Source: Pedobacter frigidisoli (GTDB taxonomy: Bacteria; Bacteroidota; Bacteroidia; Sphingobacteriales; Sphingobacteriaceae). Taken from it: a stretch of DNA of 64,000 bases. Below, in pieces: positions 8,927 to 18,204 of the stretch (the stretch's first letter is position 1; each line of letters starts with the position of its first letter). The DNA is taken from NCBI RefSeq assembly GCF_004331675.1, contig NZ_SJSN01000001.1, forward strand, positions 604,502 through 668,501, written 5' to 3'. The translations under genes were made by a program, and so were the position numbers. The notes below the pieces were generated by a model. That model was not told the DNA's origin. It searched no databases and worked only from the letters and a program-made list of their open reading frames with translations.

Positions 8927-9700
8927 ATGAACGCATTACCATTCGCTTACCTTATCCCTATCTTTCTAATTGCTATTTACCTTATTCTTAAGAAAAAGAA
9001 ACCAGTAATAGAGCCTTTAACAGATACTGATAAGAAAATATTGGATGATTATGTTGGCTACTATCATAATTTAGATTCTACTGATAAACTGAAATTCGAA
9101 AATAAGGTAGCCGAGTTTTTTAGTACAGTTAAAATTGAACCTGTGGGACTGGAAATGACCACTTTGGATGAATTACTTATTGCATCGAGTGCTGTGATTC
9201 CAATTTTTGGATTTGGCGATTGGCAATATAAAAACCTTACCAGCGTACTCTTGTACCCTGATACTTTTAATAAGGATTTTCAATTTGAGGGTGGCGAAAG
9301 AAATATTATGGGAATGGTTGGAAGTGGTTACATGAACGGACAAATGATCTTGTCTCAATCTGCCTTGCGCCTTGGTTTTTCGAAAAGTGCAGGTAAGGAA
9401 AACACGGCTATTCATGAGTTTGTACATCTACTAGATAAATCGGATGGTGCAACAGATGGCGTTCCAGAGAACTTAATGGCACATGAATACACTTTACCTT
9501 GGATTAAAATGATGCATGAAGAAATGGAAAAAATCGAGGATAATAAATCTGATATTAATCCTTATGCCATTACCAACCAAGCAGAGTTTTTTGCCGTAGT
9601 ATCAGAATACTTTTTTGAGAAACCAGAACTGTTAAAAGATAAACACCCAGATCTATATCAGCAATTGAGCCGGATTTTTTCTCAACAACCCGCGGGATAA
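8927..9700 (+). CDS. Zinc-dependent peptidase, MtfA-like (M90)
   Basis: The N terminus is a single membrane segment (about 5-22) followed by a cytoplasmic-type M90 domain. The zinc site is visible as HEFVHLLDKSDGATDGVP with HExxH at 163-167, and AEFFAVVSEYFFE near 219-231 supplies the downstream Glu. These match MtfA, which in enterobacteria is an aminopeptidase that interacts with the glucose regulator Mlc. Bacteroidota have the peptidase without that regulator, so the role here is unknown. Length 257 is close to the family norm. Confidence 0.87.
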   Translation: MNALPFAYLIPIFLIAIYLILKKKKPVIEPLTDTDKKILDDYVGYYHNLDSTDKLKFENKVAEFFSTVKIEPVGLEMTTLDELLIASSAVIPIFGFGDWQYKNLTSVLLYPDTFNKDFQFEGGERNIMGMVGSGYMNGQMILSQSALRLGFSKSAGKENTAIHEFVHLLDKSDGATDGVPENLMAHEYTLPWIKMMHEEMEKIEDNKSDINPYAITNQAEFFAVVSEYFFEKPELLKDKHPDLYQQLSRIFSQQPAG

Positions 9701-9768
9701 GAATACCCAAAATCGAAATAATCAAAATATTAATAACCAAAATTCAACAATCAACTTTGCATTCAACA

Positions 9769-10668
9769 ATGAAATCAATAAAAATAACTCTACTCCTAAC
9801 CACCTGCTTAATTTCGATTGGCACTTTTGCACAGAAAAGCTATGTATTAAAGCAAAATCTGCCGATAGGAAAAAAGTATGGTTTTTCCATGATATCTGAC
9901 CAGATTATCAACCAAAAAATAGGAGGGCAAAAAATTAACCTCACCCAAAATATTGGAACTGATTATACGTTTGCAATCCGCAATGGCGATAATTTGGAAA
10001 AAGATATTGAAGTAGTTTACAACCGAATATACATGAAATCTGTAGTTGGCGGAAATACCATGACGATGGATTCGGATGATCAGGATACGACCAAACAGAA
10101 CCCATTTAAAGGTTTAAAAGGCGCAACCTTCAATATGGTAATGGAGCCAAATGGCACAATTAAATCTTTAACTGGAATAGAACAAATGTTGACTAACATG
10201 GCTTCTAAAATGGCTAAGGATTCTGTTATGATGCAAAATATTAAAGCATCGCTGAGTAAGCAATTCAATTCGGAGGGGATGAAGCAAACCATGGAATCTT
10301 CATTAAAAATCTATCCAGATAAACCCGTTAAAATTGGTGATAGTTGGACTGTTGATACTAAAATGCAAATGACTATGCCAATCGAAACCATAACGAAATA
10401 CACCTTAAAGGAGGTAAGGGATGGCATTGCTTACTTAGGTGTAAGTGGCACCTTGATTTCTAAAGGCAATTTTGAAACCATGGGAAACAAAATGGAAACC
10501 AATTTAACTGGTACAAATTCTGGAGATGCTGAGCTTGACATCAAAACTGGCTTAATCTTAAATAGTCACTTACGTATTGAATTGGTTGGAACCATGAATT
10601 CAATGGGTCAAAATATAGAATTTGAACTGCAGGGTATTAATAAAATTGTAGGTAAGGAGATTCAATAA
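9769..10668 (+). CDS. DUF6263 family secreted protein
   Basis: The ATG at 9769 gives a clear signal peptide ending in GTFAQ; an upstream ATG at 9757 would only add four residues. The mature part begins SYVLKQNLPIGKKYGF and is a beta-rich protein with the pattern typical of DUF6263 proteins in Bacteroidota, including VMEPNGTIKSLTG, IYPDKPVKIGDSW and TGLILNSHLRIEL. These proteins are periplasmic or outer-membrane associated and have no known activity. It is probably monocistronic. Confidence 0.75.
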   Translation: MKSIKITLLLTTCLISIGTFAQKSYVLKQNLPIGKKYGFSMISDQIINQKIGGQKINLTQNIGTDYTFAIRNGDNLEKDIEVVYNRIYMKSVVGGNTMTMDSDDQDTTKQNPFKGLKGATFNMVMEPNGTIKSLTGIEQMLTNMASKMAKDSVMMQNIKASLSKQFNSEGMKQTMESSLKIYPDKPVKIGDSWTVDTKMQMTMPIETITKYTLKEVRDGIAYLGVSGTLISKGNFETMGNKMETNLTGTNSGDAELDIKTGLILNSHLRIELVGTMNSMGQNIEFELQGINKIVGKEIQ

Positions 10669-10807
10669 AATTCACAATTAAAACTCTTAATTCAAAAAGG
10701 TAACCTGGAGCGTTAACTTAAAATCAGGACAAATTGCTTAAAACGTTTTCAAAACTATTGTTCTTGTGTTTCTGTTGTTTAGTATATAGATCAAAATTGG
10801 CAACAAC

Positions 10808-11395
10808 ATGACAGAAGCAGGAAATACTTATCGCAACCTACAGGAACTATCGAATAGCGAATATAAGCTCACTGCTGGGGAAGCAAATATTATTGGCTGG
10901 CCGGTAAAAAATGAAGCTGATGCCGCAATTGGAACAGTTAAAGAGTTATTGTTCGATTCATCAAATAACGCAGTAAGATATTTACTTATTGTACTTGATG
11001 AGTTAGGTGTCGATTTAGCGAACAAAATAGTCATGATTCCAATTGGCTTAGCACACCTTCACGATGAAAGAGATGAGGTAATTTTACCAAATATCCATAT
11101 TGACCAATTTAAGCAATTGCCACATTACAGCTTAGAGGCAGTAAATCAAGCTTTAGAAGAAGAGGTTTGGGCGGTAATTGGCAGTCCTGCTGCTTTGCGG
11201 ATGGAAGAAACCATTGTCGAGTTTGATCAGGCACAATTTTATAGTCACCATCACTTTGATCAGGAAAGGTTTTATCAACGAAAAAACAAAGATCAAAATT
11301 CTATTGCCGATGAAACGGAATTAGGCGATCGTGAGGCTGAAAAAGAAACCATCCACGATTTAATCGACCGATCTAAATATCAACAACCGGAATAA
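10808..11395 (+). CDS. PRC-barrel domain protein
   Basis: Residues about 15-85 form a PRC barrel: IIGWPVKNEADAAIGTVKELLFD followed by VRYLLIVLDE and IPIGLAHLHDE. A second half, with the helix SLEAVNQALEEEVWAVIG and a charged His- and Gln-rich tail, follows. PRC barrels occur in RNA-processing and photosynthetic proteins, but standalone versions in Bacteroidota are linked only loosely to stress responses. There is no signal peptide or membrane segment, so it is cytoplasmic. The tail composition (HHHFDQERFYQRKNKDQ) suggests disorder. Confidence 0.8.
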   Translation: MTEAGNTYRNLQELSNSEYKLTAGEANIIGWPVKNEADAAIGTVKELLFDSSNNAVRYLLIVLDELGVDLANKIVMIPIGLAHLHDERDEVILPNIHIDQFKQLPHYSLEAVNQALEEEVWAVIGSPAALRMEETIVEFDQAQFYSHHHFDQERFYQRKNKDQNSIADETELGDREAEKETIHDLIDRSKYQQPE

Positions 11396-11627
11396 CGAAG
11401 GTTAAAGTTAAAATTGCAATTAATTTACTAAGTGTCCGTATTTATCAAGCATATAAACCAATGAGGGCCACAATCTTAAATTTGTATCTGCAGGATTAGT
11501 TCCACCATCTGTAAAGAAATCTACCCTACCGTTTCATAGCCAATATATAAATTGCTTTTATTTATCAACCCAAAACTTTAGTTCCTATATATTGTTGCTT
11601 ATTTACAAATTTAACTATTGAAAAAAT

Positions 11628-11873
11628 ATGATTACTCCCAAACCTCTCCTATCAGAAAATGTAAAAGATTTTATGGATTACGCCCTTGATGTAATTAAAT
11701 CGATGGATGGTGCTCCAGAGCACAGTATTGAAGATCAAAGTATTGTAAATGAAAAGCTTGCCAAGCTGAAAGAATACCTTGAACTTGTTTCAATTTCCTA
11801 TCATGAAACTGTACCAAAAATAAATGCTGCGAATGAATTAACTGATAATTTTAGCGGTACGGGACATAGTTAA
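11628..11873 (+). CDS. Small hypothetical protein, 81 aa
   Basis: This is a short acidic alpha-helical protein (ENVKDFMDYALDVIKSMDGA, LAKLKEYLELVSISYHET) with no cysteine, signal or membrane segment. I do not recognise a family. The ORF is isolated, with AT-rich DNA on both sides. Downstream, 11892-11922 contains a short inverted repeat (AAAACCAA…TTGGTTTTT) that would make a terminator-like hairpin, supporting a real transcription unit. Confidence 0.55.
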   Translation: MITPKPLLSENVKDFMDYALDVIKSMDGAPEHSIEDQSIVNEKLAKLKEYLELVSISYHETVPKINAANELTDNFSGTGHS

Positions 11874-11891
11874 GGGTAGAAAAAAATCTAA

Positions 11892-11922
11892 AAAACCAAA
11901 TCCGTGTACTTGGTTTTTTGCA
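11892..11922 (+). terminator. Probable terminator of the 81-aa gene
   Basis: AAAAAACCAAATCCGTGTACTTGGTTTTTT-like symmetry: the arms AAAACCAA and TTGGTTTT enclose a loop and are followed by T residues, just after the 11873 stop. Confidence 0.6.
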
Positions 11923-12034
11923 TCTACCCAATTAAGAAAGTGGTATAAATTTGGCTTCGAAGTAAAGTGTATCAAGCTTCACAAATAGTTTACAAAGATC
12001 ACAGTAATCCAGCCAAAATCAGGTCATCTTATAC

Positions 12035-13369
12035 CTAACATGGCCCATTCCTTTCATCAATTCTTTTTAAGATATAAGAGAGCACGATGGAATAAACCAC
12101 ATAGATCACAAATATAAAAAACCCCAATTGCAGGGCAGAATTATTGGCCGTAACTGTTTTTAAGGTATCATTTTCCATATTCAGCCCAGAAAGTTGGCTT
12201 TTTAAAATGCCATTCAACCCGATATAGGTCATGGCAATGCCAACCACCATTACATCGGCCATATCCCATTTACCCAAATCAAAGGCCATAAACCGCAGCA
12301 CTGTCCTACTCCCAAAAAGGTGACTACAAGAAACATGAATCCCTCTCGCCACTAAGCGAAGTAAGGGCAGTATAACCACAAAAATCAGCAGTAATACACC
12401 TACCAACACAGCATCAGGCTTAGGTTGCTCAATCAAAGTGCCAATAATACCCAATATACTTTTGCTCTGAAAGAAAAGAACTTGGTTGGTAAAGGCGATT
12501 TTATCACCTAAAAATGCAAATTCGAGCGACTGCATACGGGCATCAACCTCTATAATTGGTGAGGTTACCCCAACAATAAGCAATATAATGGCAAATAGTA
12601 TTGACATGATAAATAGCGTTACATGCAGTTGAACCTGTTTTCTCAAAAACAACCACAATACTAATGCAATAGTTACACAACCAAGCATACCCAATGCATA
12701 AGAAAGGCTTGCTTTTTTAATCTTTGCAAGTCTTGCCTGCACTACTCGATCAAAACTTGCTTCATTATCTACATGATATTTTCGGTAAATATTACGTTCT
12801 ACGGTGGTAATTGTAGTATCTGTACGATCGTAAGTCTGCGCCTCCAACTCATCTACCTTGCTAGAGGCAATGCCCTTAATTTTTTTTAAACTGGTTGGGC
12901 TGGTTATCTTCAAAATAATAGTTTTGGCAAATGATGGCACTTGAGCATGCAGTTCACTCACATCTACAAAGCTTTTAAAGGCAAATTTCTTCAGCTTTCC
13001 AACAAGGCTTTTCTGTGGTTTAGTAACTTCCGCTACAGCCTTGTTTACCAAGCCATGCAATTCCTTTTCTACCTGCTTGCGCATTTCGGTCTTTTGCTTC
13101 GCCGTTAAATTAAAGCCTTTCACCCTACGATCTACCACGGAAGAGATCTTTTCACCCCATTTATCAACTGAGAATATACCAAAAGTAATGTTGTTTGATA
13201 GGCTATAATCTTCCTTGATCCGCTTTTGCTCATAAGCAAGCTGACGGAAGCTGTATCCAAAATATGCAGCCACCAATAGAAGTATTGAAAGACCAATAAT
13301 CAATGCGGTAGGTGCGAATCTGTTCTTTTCTACTGATGTATTGTGTGGATGATTTATTGTAGTTGCCAT
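12035..13369 (-). CDS. PqiA-like (paraquat-inducible protein A) membrane protein
   Basis: An N-terminal membrane helix (about 22-42) is followed by a roughly 180-residue periplasmic, charged helical domain and then four predicted membrane helices from about 222 to 435. The last part (LHVTLFIMSILFAIILL, LGKWDMADVMVVGIAMTYIGL) fits the PqiA family. In Proteobacteria PqiA works with MCE proteins in envelope lipid transport; no MCE gene is beside it here. The gene lies 17 bp downstream of a paralogue with the same layout, so the two are probably co-transcribed and may form a heteromer. Confidence 0.75.
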   Translation of the reverse strand: MATTINHPHNTSVEKNRFAPTALIIGLSILLLVAAYFGYSFRQLAYEQKRIKEDYSLSNNITFGIFSVDKWGEKISSVVDRRVKGFNLTAKQKTEMRKQVEKELHGLVNKAVAEVTKPQKSLVGKLKKFAFKSFVDVSELHAQVPSFAKTIILKITSPTSLKKIKGIASSKVDELEAQTYDRTDTTITTVERNIYRKYHVDNEASFDRVVQARLAKIKKASLSYALGMLGCVTIALVLWLFLRKQVQLHVTLFIMSILFAIILLIVGVTSPIIEVDARMQSLEFAFLGDKIAFTNQVLFFQSKSILGIIGTLIEQPKPDAVLVGVLLLIFVVILPLLRLVARGIHVSCSHLFGSRTVLRFMAFDLGKWDMADVMVVGIAMTYIGLNGILKSQLSGLNMENDTLKTVTANNSALQLGFFIFVIYVVYSIVLSYILKRIDERNGPC

Positions 13370-13386
13370 AAATTCAATCTAAAAGA

Positions 13387-14862
13387 TTAGTGTGCATCAT
13401 GTGGTGTAATAAACTTCAGTATGGTAGAAAGAATGAGGCCGTAAAGCACAAAACTAATGAAGATGATATAACCTGGTTGCAAGGAGGTATTATTGGTAGT
13501 GAGAATCGTTAACGAATCATTTTTGATATTTAGTGCCTGAAGTTGACCCTCTAGCAATCCATTAAGCCCAATGAAAGCCATTAAAATGGCAATTACGATT
13601 ACATCAGCCATACTCCATTTTCCCGATTGAAATGCAAAGTATTTAATCACTCTGTTCTCGGCTAATTTTTTATTGCCCAATAGGTGAAAGCCTGTTGAGC
13701 TTAGTTTTACCACTGGAAATAAAATACTGAATACAAGAATCAACGCCCCTACCAAAATGGAATCAATTCCTGGTTGACTGATTAGCACCCTTACTACATC
13801 CATGATACTTTTGCTTTGAAAGAATAATACCTGATCCTTAAACACCACATGCTCACCAAGCAGTACAAAATCGAGCGAGCGAATGCGGGCATCTACCTCA
13901 ATCATGGAAGCTGTAAGCCCAACGGCTAAAAGAATAAAAGCGAAAAGTAACGACATAACAAAGAGGGATACATGTAGATCACGACGTTTACGAAGCCCCC
14001 ACCAAAAGCCAAGTACAACCACTACGCAGCCGAGCATTCCAAAACAATAGTTGTACGTTTGCGTACGGATCTCTGCAAGTGATGCCCTAAGCTTTCTATT
14101 AAGATCTTCAGTAGAAGACACCTGATATTTGGCATACATGGCCTTTACGGCACCACTATTTGCCAAAAAAGCACTGTCTGTTTTTTCTTCGGCAGCCAAC
14201 TCATTAAACTCGCCAATGGCCATTTTGCTGAGTTGCCGCTTATTTTTTGGATCGTCTACCTCGGCAATTATTTGTTTGGCAAAGCCAGGAACTTGCGCCC
14301 TAATGCTGTCAGAATTAACAAAGTTTCGAATGGCAAACTTCTGGATTTTCCCACTGATAGTCTTCTTAGGTTTATTTACCAAAGCCTCTGCCTTATTGAT
14401 AAGAGCAAGAATAACCTGTTCTACTTCGTGCTGTAGCACTTTTTTCTGCTTGCGGCTCATCTTGAGATTTCCAACCTGATGGTGCACTATTTTCGCAACG
14501 TTATCTTTCCATTGCTGCACAGAAAAAAGTCCGAAAGTAATATTGTTGATATTGGAGTAATCCTCCTTTATACGCTCCTGCTGATCAGAAAGCTGATGCA
14601 ATCTAAAACCAAAATAACCCTCTGCACAAAGCAGCAATCCTAGGGCAAGGATGAGCATCAATCTCGATAAAAGCGATCTTTTCTCCGATACATATTTTTG
14701 TTGTTTTTCCAAGCCGAATGTATTATGGGATATTTTAATGCACCTACCTAAGCCTGTTGAAAGCAGCGCATGCACTAACAAGACAATATTTAGCCAGATA
14801 TTGGGAGATAAACCAATAAAAATAAAAAAGGTTTGGAAAGTGGTAAGAAAAGTAAAATTCAA
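13387..14862 (-). CDS. PqiA-like membrane protein, paralogue
   Basis: This aligns along its length with the next gene: QERIKEDYSNINNITFG matches QKRIKEDYSLSNNITFG, and SGKWSMADVIVIAILMAFIGL matches the terminal PqiA block. The pair is a tandem duplication. The start is uncertain. The first ATG (14862) gives about 50 hydrophobic residues absent from the paralogue, whereas a TTG at 14712 (LEKQQKYVSEK) would give nearly the same N-terminal length as the paralogue. Function is presumably in envelope lipid or stress homeostasis, inferred from the family only. Confidence 0.72.
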   Translation of the reverse strand: MNFTFLTTFQTFFIFIGLSPNIWLNIVLLVHALLSTGLGRCIKISHNTFGLEKQQKYVSEKRSLLSRLMLILALGLLLCAEGYFGFRLHQLSDQQERIKEDYSNINNITFGLFSVQQWKDNVAKIVHHQVGNLKMSRKQKKVLQHEVEQVILALINKAEALVNKPKKTISGKIQKFAIRNFVNSDSIRAQVPGFAKQIIAEVDDPKNKRQLSKMAIGEFNELAAEEKTDSAFLANSGAVKAMYAKYQVSSTEDLNRKLRASLAEIRTQTYNYCFGMLGCVVVVLGFWWGLRKRRDLHVSLFVMSLLFAFILLAVGLTASMIEVDARIRSLDFVLLGEHVVFKDQVLFFQSKSIMDVVRVLISQPGIDSILVGALILVFSILFPVVKLSSTGFHLLGNKKLAENRVIKYFAFQSGKWSMADVIVIAILMAFIGLNGLLEGQLQALNIKNDSLTILTTNNTSLQPGYIIFISFVLYGLILSTILKFITPHDAH

Positions 14863-15021
14863 TTTTGAATAAGCAAGTTAAAATTATTGGCCATTGCTTA
14901 TTAACACAGAGAAAAATTGAATAGGCCATGCATTTTATTGTTGCTATCGAAGAAATGAAGCTGCAGTTTTTGAAGTCTTTTTTGAGATTTGATCAACCTT
15001 TTTAGGACTCCACAAAATAAC

Positions 15022-15052
15022 AAAAGCCTTTAAATCTTCATCTAAAGGCTTT
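15022..15052. terminator. Hairpin terminator, usable in both directions
   Basis: Arms AAAAGCCTTTA and TAAAGGCTTTT are perfect 11-bp complements around a 9-base loop. Runs of A before and T after make it a possible bidirectional intrinsic terminator, although no gene ends immediately beside it. It may mark the old end of a lost transcription unit. Confidence 0.6.
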
Positions 15053-15099
15053 TCAATTTCTATCCCATAATTAACATTTGGAAAGTCATTTTTGTGGTC

Positions 15100-15232
15100 C
15101 CGACGAAGCCAGAACAAGCTTTATTTAAACAACCTACTGACTAACAATTACTTGCAAAACACGATTACGACTCACTAACGATCCAAAATGACTGTTATTG
15201 GGCTCAAATGTTATCACTCAAATTTACGAAAT
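15100..15232. repeat. Long direct repeat, left copy
   Basis: About 133 bp aligns to 17942-18073 with roughly four in five bases identical. Shared blocks include CCAGAACAAG, TTTATTTAA, CGACTCACTAAC, CAAAATGAC and GCTCAAATGT. The two copies face the same way and bracket the AAA_14 ATPase and phosphoesterase genes. Confidence 0.8.
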
Positions 15233-15340
15233 GAATTCGTTTAACACAAGAAAAATCATCTAAATACAACCAGCTACAAAATATTAAGAAAATTAATAAA
15301 TGATTTTCGCGAACATTCAGTAACAACAACACATGCATTT

Positions 15341-15439
15341 ACCCTAATTCTATTACAATTACTGATAAAATTCACCCTAATTCTGTGACAGAAAAGTAAT
15401 TAATTAACCCTAATTTTGTAACAACAAGTAGTTTAGGAA
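15341..15439 (+). promoter_or_regulatory. Three direct repeats with 33-bp period before the ATPase gene
   Basis: ACCCTAATTCTATTAC, ACCCTAATTCTGTGAC and ACCCTAATTTTGTAAC start at 15341, 15374 and 15407, exactly 33 bp apart, or about three helical turns. The third contains TAATTTTG (15411-15418), a perfect TAnnTTTG -7 box, 35 bp before the ATG. The array therefore overlaps the likely promoter and looks like an operator or iteron set for a protein that binds on one face of the helix. Confidence 0.7.
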
Positions 15440-15453
15440 TTAAAGTTTGTTAA

Positions 15454-16803
15454 ATGTTCGATAGGATAATATTTACAGAGTTAGAAAAATGGCTTACCAA
15501 ATCAAATCGTAAGCCATTAGTGATAAGAGGCGCTAGACAGGTGGGTAAGACGACCGTTGTTGGGCAATTTTCAAAAAAATTTAAGCAGTACATCTATCTC
15601 AATCTCGAGCTTGCTGTTGACAGAAAGCCTTTTGAAGAGTTCACAACGATCGAACTACTCGTGCAGTCTTTGTTTTTTATTAAAAATCAGTCACTTACCC
15701 AAAGAAACGATACGCTTTTGTTTATTGATGAAATACAGGAAGTGCCTGAGGCTTTAAACATTCTACGTTATTTTTATGAAGACCAACCAGGGATTGCAGT
15801 AATAGCCGCGGGCAGTATGCTCGAAACTTTATTTGATAAAAACATTAGCTTTCCGGTTGGTAGAGTGGAATATATGGTTTTAAGACCTGTTTCTTTTCCC
15901 GAGTTTTTGAGTGCTATGGATGAGCGGGAAGCGATAAATTATTTACAACAGGTACCCGCACCAACCTTTACACATGATAAACTCATGCAGCTATTTCATA
16001 CCTATGCACTTATAGGGGGAATGCCAGAAGTTATTAAAGAGTATAGTAAAAATAAAGATCTACTGGAGTTGTCAGCAATCTTCGATTCGTTGATTACGGC
16101 ATATATGGACGATGTTGAGAAATATGCTGGCACAAATGCACAGGCATTACATATAGGTCATGCAATAAGGGCATCATTTGGACAGGCCGGTCAGCGTATT
16201 AAATTTGAAGGTTTCGGAAATTCGCCCTACCGGTCCAGGGATATGGGAGAAGCATTAAGAACGCTGGAAAAGGCCCTGTTAATTGAGCTCATTTACCCGT
16301 CAAGTGATGTAAAACTGCCTTTGCTGCCAGACTATCGGAAATCTCCAAGGCTTCAGGTGCTGGATACTGGAATGCTTAATTATTTTGCTGGTATACAGAC
16401 CGAGATTTTAGGAACCGATGATTTAAATAAAGTCTATCAAGGGACCTTAATTGAGCACTTGGTTGGTCAAGAGTTATTAGCCACACAGTTTAAATCTTTA
16501 AGTGCACTCCATTTTTGGGTACGGGAGAAGACTACTTCAAGTGCGGAGGTGGACTACGTTGTACCTTTTGAAGGGCAACTAATTCCGGTAGAAGTGAAAT
16601 CAGGAGCTGAAGGTAAATTAAAATCTCTGCATATGTTTATGGATCTGTCCCCACATAATATGGCCATCCGATTTTATGCAGGCTCGCTGCACATTACTGA
16701 TGCCGTTACCCCCGGTGGCAAGAAATACAAACTATTGAATCTCCCTTATTATCTGGTATCTCAAATCGAGAATTACCTAACCTGGTTCAAAACACAAATC
16801 TAG
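15454..16803 (+). CDS. AAA_14 ATPase with C-terminal DUF4143
   Basis: The protein is a cytoplasmic P-loop ATPase. Walker A is GARQVGKT (26-33), Walker B LLFIDEIQE (88-96), and AAGSMLE follows as sensor region. The second half is DUF4143, ending in a PD-(D/E)xK-like core: SSAEVDYVV (Asp367) and PVEVKSG (Glu380, Lys382). Such proteins are numerous, often single, in Bacteroidota and archaea. They are suspected of roles in DNA or element maintenance, but none of that is settled. The 449 residues are full length. The three-copy repeat upstream suggests self-regulation, and long direct repeats flank this gene and the next. Confidence 0.9.
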   Translation: MFDRIIFTELEKWLTKSNRKPLVIRGARQVGKTTVVGQFSKKFKQYIYLNLELAVDRKPFEEFTTIELLVQSLFFIKNQSLTQRNDTLLFIDEIQEVPEALNILRYFYEDQPGIAVIAAGSMLETLFDKNISFPVGRVEYMVLRPVSFPEFLSAMDEREAINYLQQVPAPTFTHDKLMQLFHTYALIGGMPEVIKEYSKNKDLLELSAIFDSLITAYMDDVEKYAGTNAQALHIGHAIRASFGQAGQRIKFEGFGNSPYRSRDMGEALRTLEKALLIELIYPSSDVKLPLLPDYRKSPRLQVLDTGMLNYFAGIQTEILGTDDLNKVYQGTLIEHLVGQELLATQFKSLSALHFWVREKTTSSAEVDYVVPFEGQLIPVEVKSGAEGKLKSLHMFMDLSPHNMAIRFYAGSLHITDAVTPGGKKYKLLNLPYYLVSQIENYLTWFKTQI

Positions 16804-16995
16804 ATTAGCAAGTTTACACGAATTTTTCAAAGATTTAAAATTGACTAAATTTTAGGCTTAATCTCTAAAACATTTGGAAAGGCTTGTAATCAGGAAAGAC
16901 AATCTTGAAGAACAATTATCTGATTATCTCGGGACAATAGTTCATACACTAAATACAAGTATTTCCTGCCCCATAATCAAGCAGATCTTTAAAAT

Positions 16996-17760
16996 CTAGT
17001 CTAGAATATCGAGTAATTTAGCTGAATCAAACTTTGTATGCTCTCCTGATCTTACGTAACCAAGCTGGTTGGTAAGCATTATTGTTTCACCGATTTTAAA
17101 AGGTGAGGTGTTTTGGTGATGGTGACCATATATCCAATAAAGAGGATTATATTTTTCTATCATCTCAGTTAATTCTACAGCAAATGCTTCATTCAGTATA
17201 CTTCCCAAAAACCTGGAAGGATAGTTCATTAAAGTTGGTACATGATGAGTAACTACAATCTTTTGCTGTCCATTTTCATTTGATATTTCTCTCTGAATAA
17301 AGTCTAAACTTTCCTGATGTAGTCTATTGTAATCAGTTGGCCTGAAAACTTGCCCGTTATTCCGGATCACGTAAAAATCAGACATCCCATCAAATATCTG
17401 TCTCTCATTTGGAGGACTAATGCGAGACCACATTGTTGAAAAGATTAAATCGTAATCTGTAGCCTTGATCGTAATGTTGTTGACCAATTCAACATTATTT
17501 TTGATCTGCTCTTGATGGGGGCCAGTACATCTGGCGATATCACCGTAATAGTATTCATGATTACCTGGGATCCAATATACCTGCTCAAAATTATCTGAAA
17601 CATAATTGAAGAAATCCATGCGTTTTTCAAGCTGGCTAAAAGTTACAATATCGCCAGCCAAAATCAATACATCAGCCTTAGGTTGAATTGGGAATTTATT
17701 CAGATAATCATAATTTTCAGGGAATTCTAAATGTAAATCAGATGCGTATTGAAAGGTCAT
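16996..17760 (-). CDS. Calcineurin-like metallophosphoesterase
   Basis: The five metal-binding blocks are all visible when starting at 17760: SDLHLE (Asp8, His10), AGDIV, PGNHEYYYGD, VVTHHVPT and YGHHHQ. This fits a two-metal phosphoesterase of about 254 residues. Substrate is unknown; relatives act on cyclic nucleotides, nucleic-acid ends or phosphoproteins. A longer start at 17796 adds 12 residues before the beta-strand and is less likely. The gene converges on the AAA_14 gene, and both lie inside the pair of long direct repeats. Confidence 0.87.
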   Translation of the reverse strand: MTFQYASDLHLEFPENYDYLNKFPIQPKADVLILAGDIVTFSQLEKRMDFFNYVSDNFEQVYWIPGNHEYYYGDIARCTGPHQEQIKNNVELVNNITIKATDYDLIFSTMWSRISPPNERQIFDGMSDFYVIRNNGQVFRPTDYNRLHQESLDFIQREISNENGQQKIVVTHHVPTLMNYPSRFLGSILNEAFAVELTEMIEKYNPLYWIYGHHHQNTSPFKIGETIMLTNQLGYVRSGEHTKFDSAKLLDILD

Positions 17761-17941
17761 GTTTATTAAATGTTTTAACAATTGAAAATAGGCCATCTAT
17801 AATCTTACTAATAACTATAGAAATAATTTATAGCTAAATGTAGCAATTGGAGAGTTTGCCATTATACCAAAACAAATGACATCATCTTTTTGTTTAGATA
17901 AAGACATCAATTAACTGAAAATCAATAATTTATGGAAAAAT

Positions 17942-18073
17942 CCGACGAAACCAGAACAAGTTTTATTTAAATAACTTTCTGACTATCAAATACTTGAAAA
18001 ACACAATTTCGACTCACTAACTGTCAAAATGACCCTTTTACAGCTCAAATGTAAGCTCTCAAATTTAAGAAAT
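17942..18073. repeat. Long direct repeat, right copy
   Basis: Aligns to 15100-15232 with small substitutions and one single-base gap. The copies lie about 2.8 kb apart in direct orientation. They are too diverged for a fresh duplication and may be remnants of an ancient insertion or a dispersed family. Confidence 0.8.
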
Positions 18074-18204
18074 CAGGTTAATAATACAAAAGAAATTCAT
18101 TGTTAATTTATACATTTAAGTAAGTTATAGTTGAAAAACTAGTCTCCAAAAAAGGAAAAGCGCGAACGATCACTGAAAGGGTCGAGCCCCATCAGCGACC
18201 CGTT

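Larger units (their letters stand above)
14863..15453. other. Gene-free stretch at the left edge of the accessory island
   Basis: No convincing ORF is present. It holds a hairpin at 15022-15052, the left copy of a long direct repeat (15100-15232), AT-rich DNA, and the three 33-bp-period repeats before the next gene. The words GTGGTCCCGACG at 15094-15105 look like the 3' end of a tRNA in reverse, but no tRNA fold follows. Confidence 0.6.

Noticed and set aside
9173..9427. 84-codon minus-strand ORF inside the MtfA-like gene
   Set aside because: Antisense shadow of a gene with a complete zinc-binding motif.
15094..15105. tRNA 3' end resembling GTGGTCCCGACG
   Set aside because: No acceptor, D or anticodon arm can be built on either strand, so no tRNA gene is called.
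15341..15439. Could the three 33-bp-period repeats be a CRISPR array?
   Set aside because: The conserved part is about 16 bp, intervals are not spacer-like, the last overlaps a promoter, and no cas gene is near.
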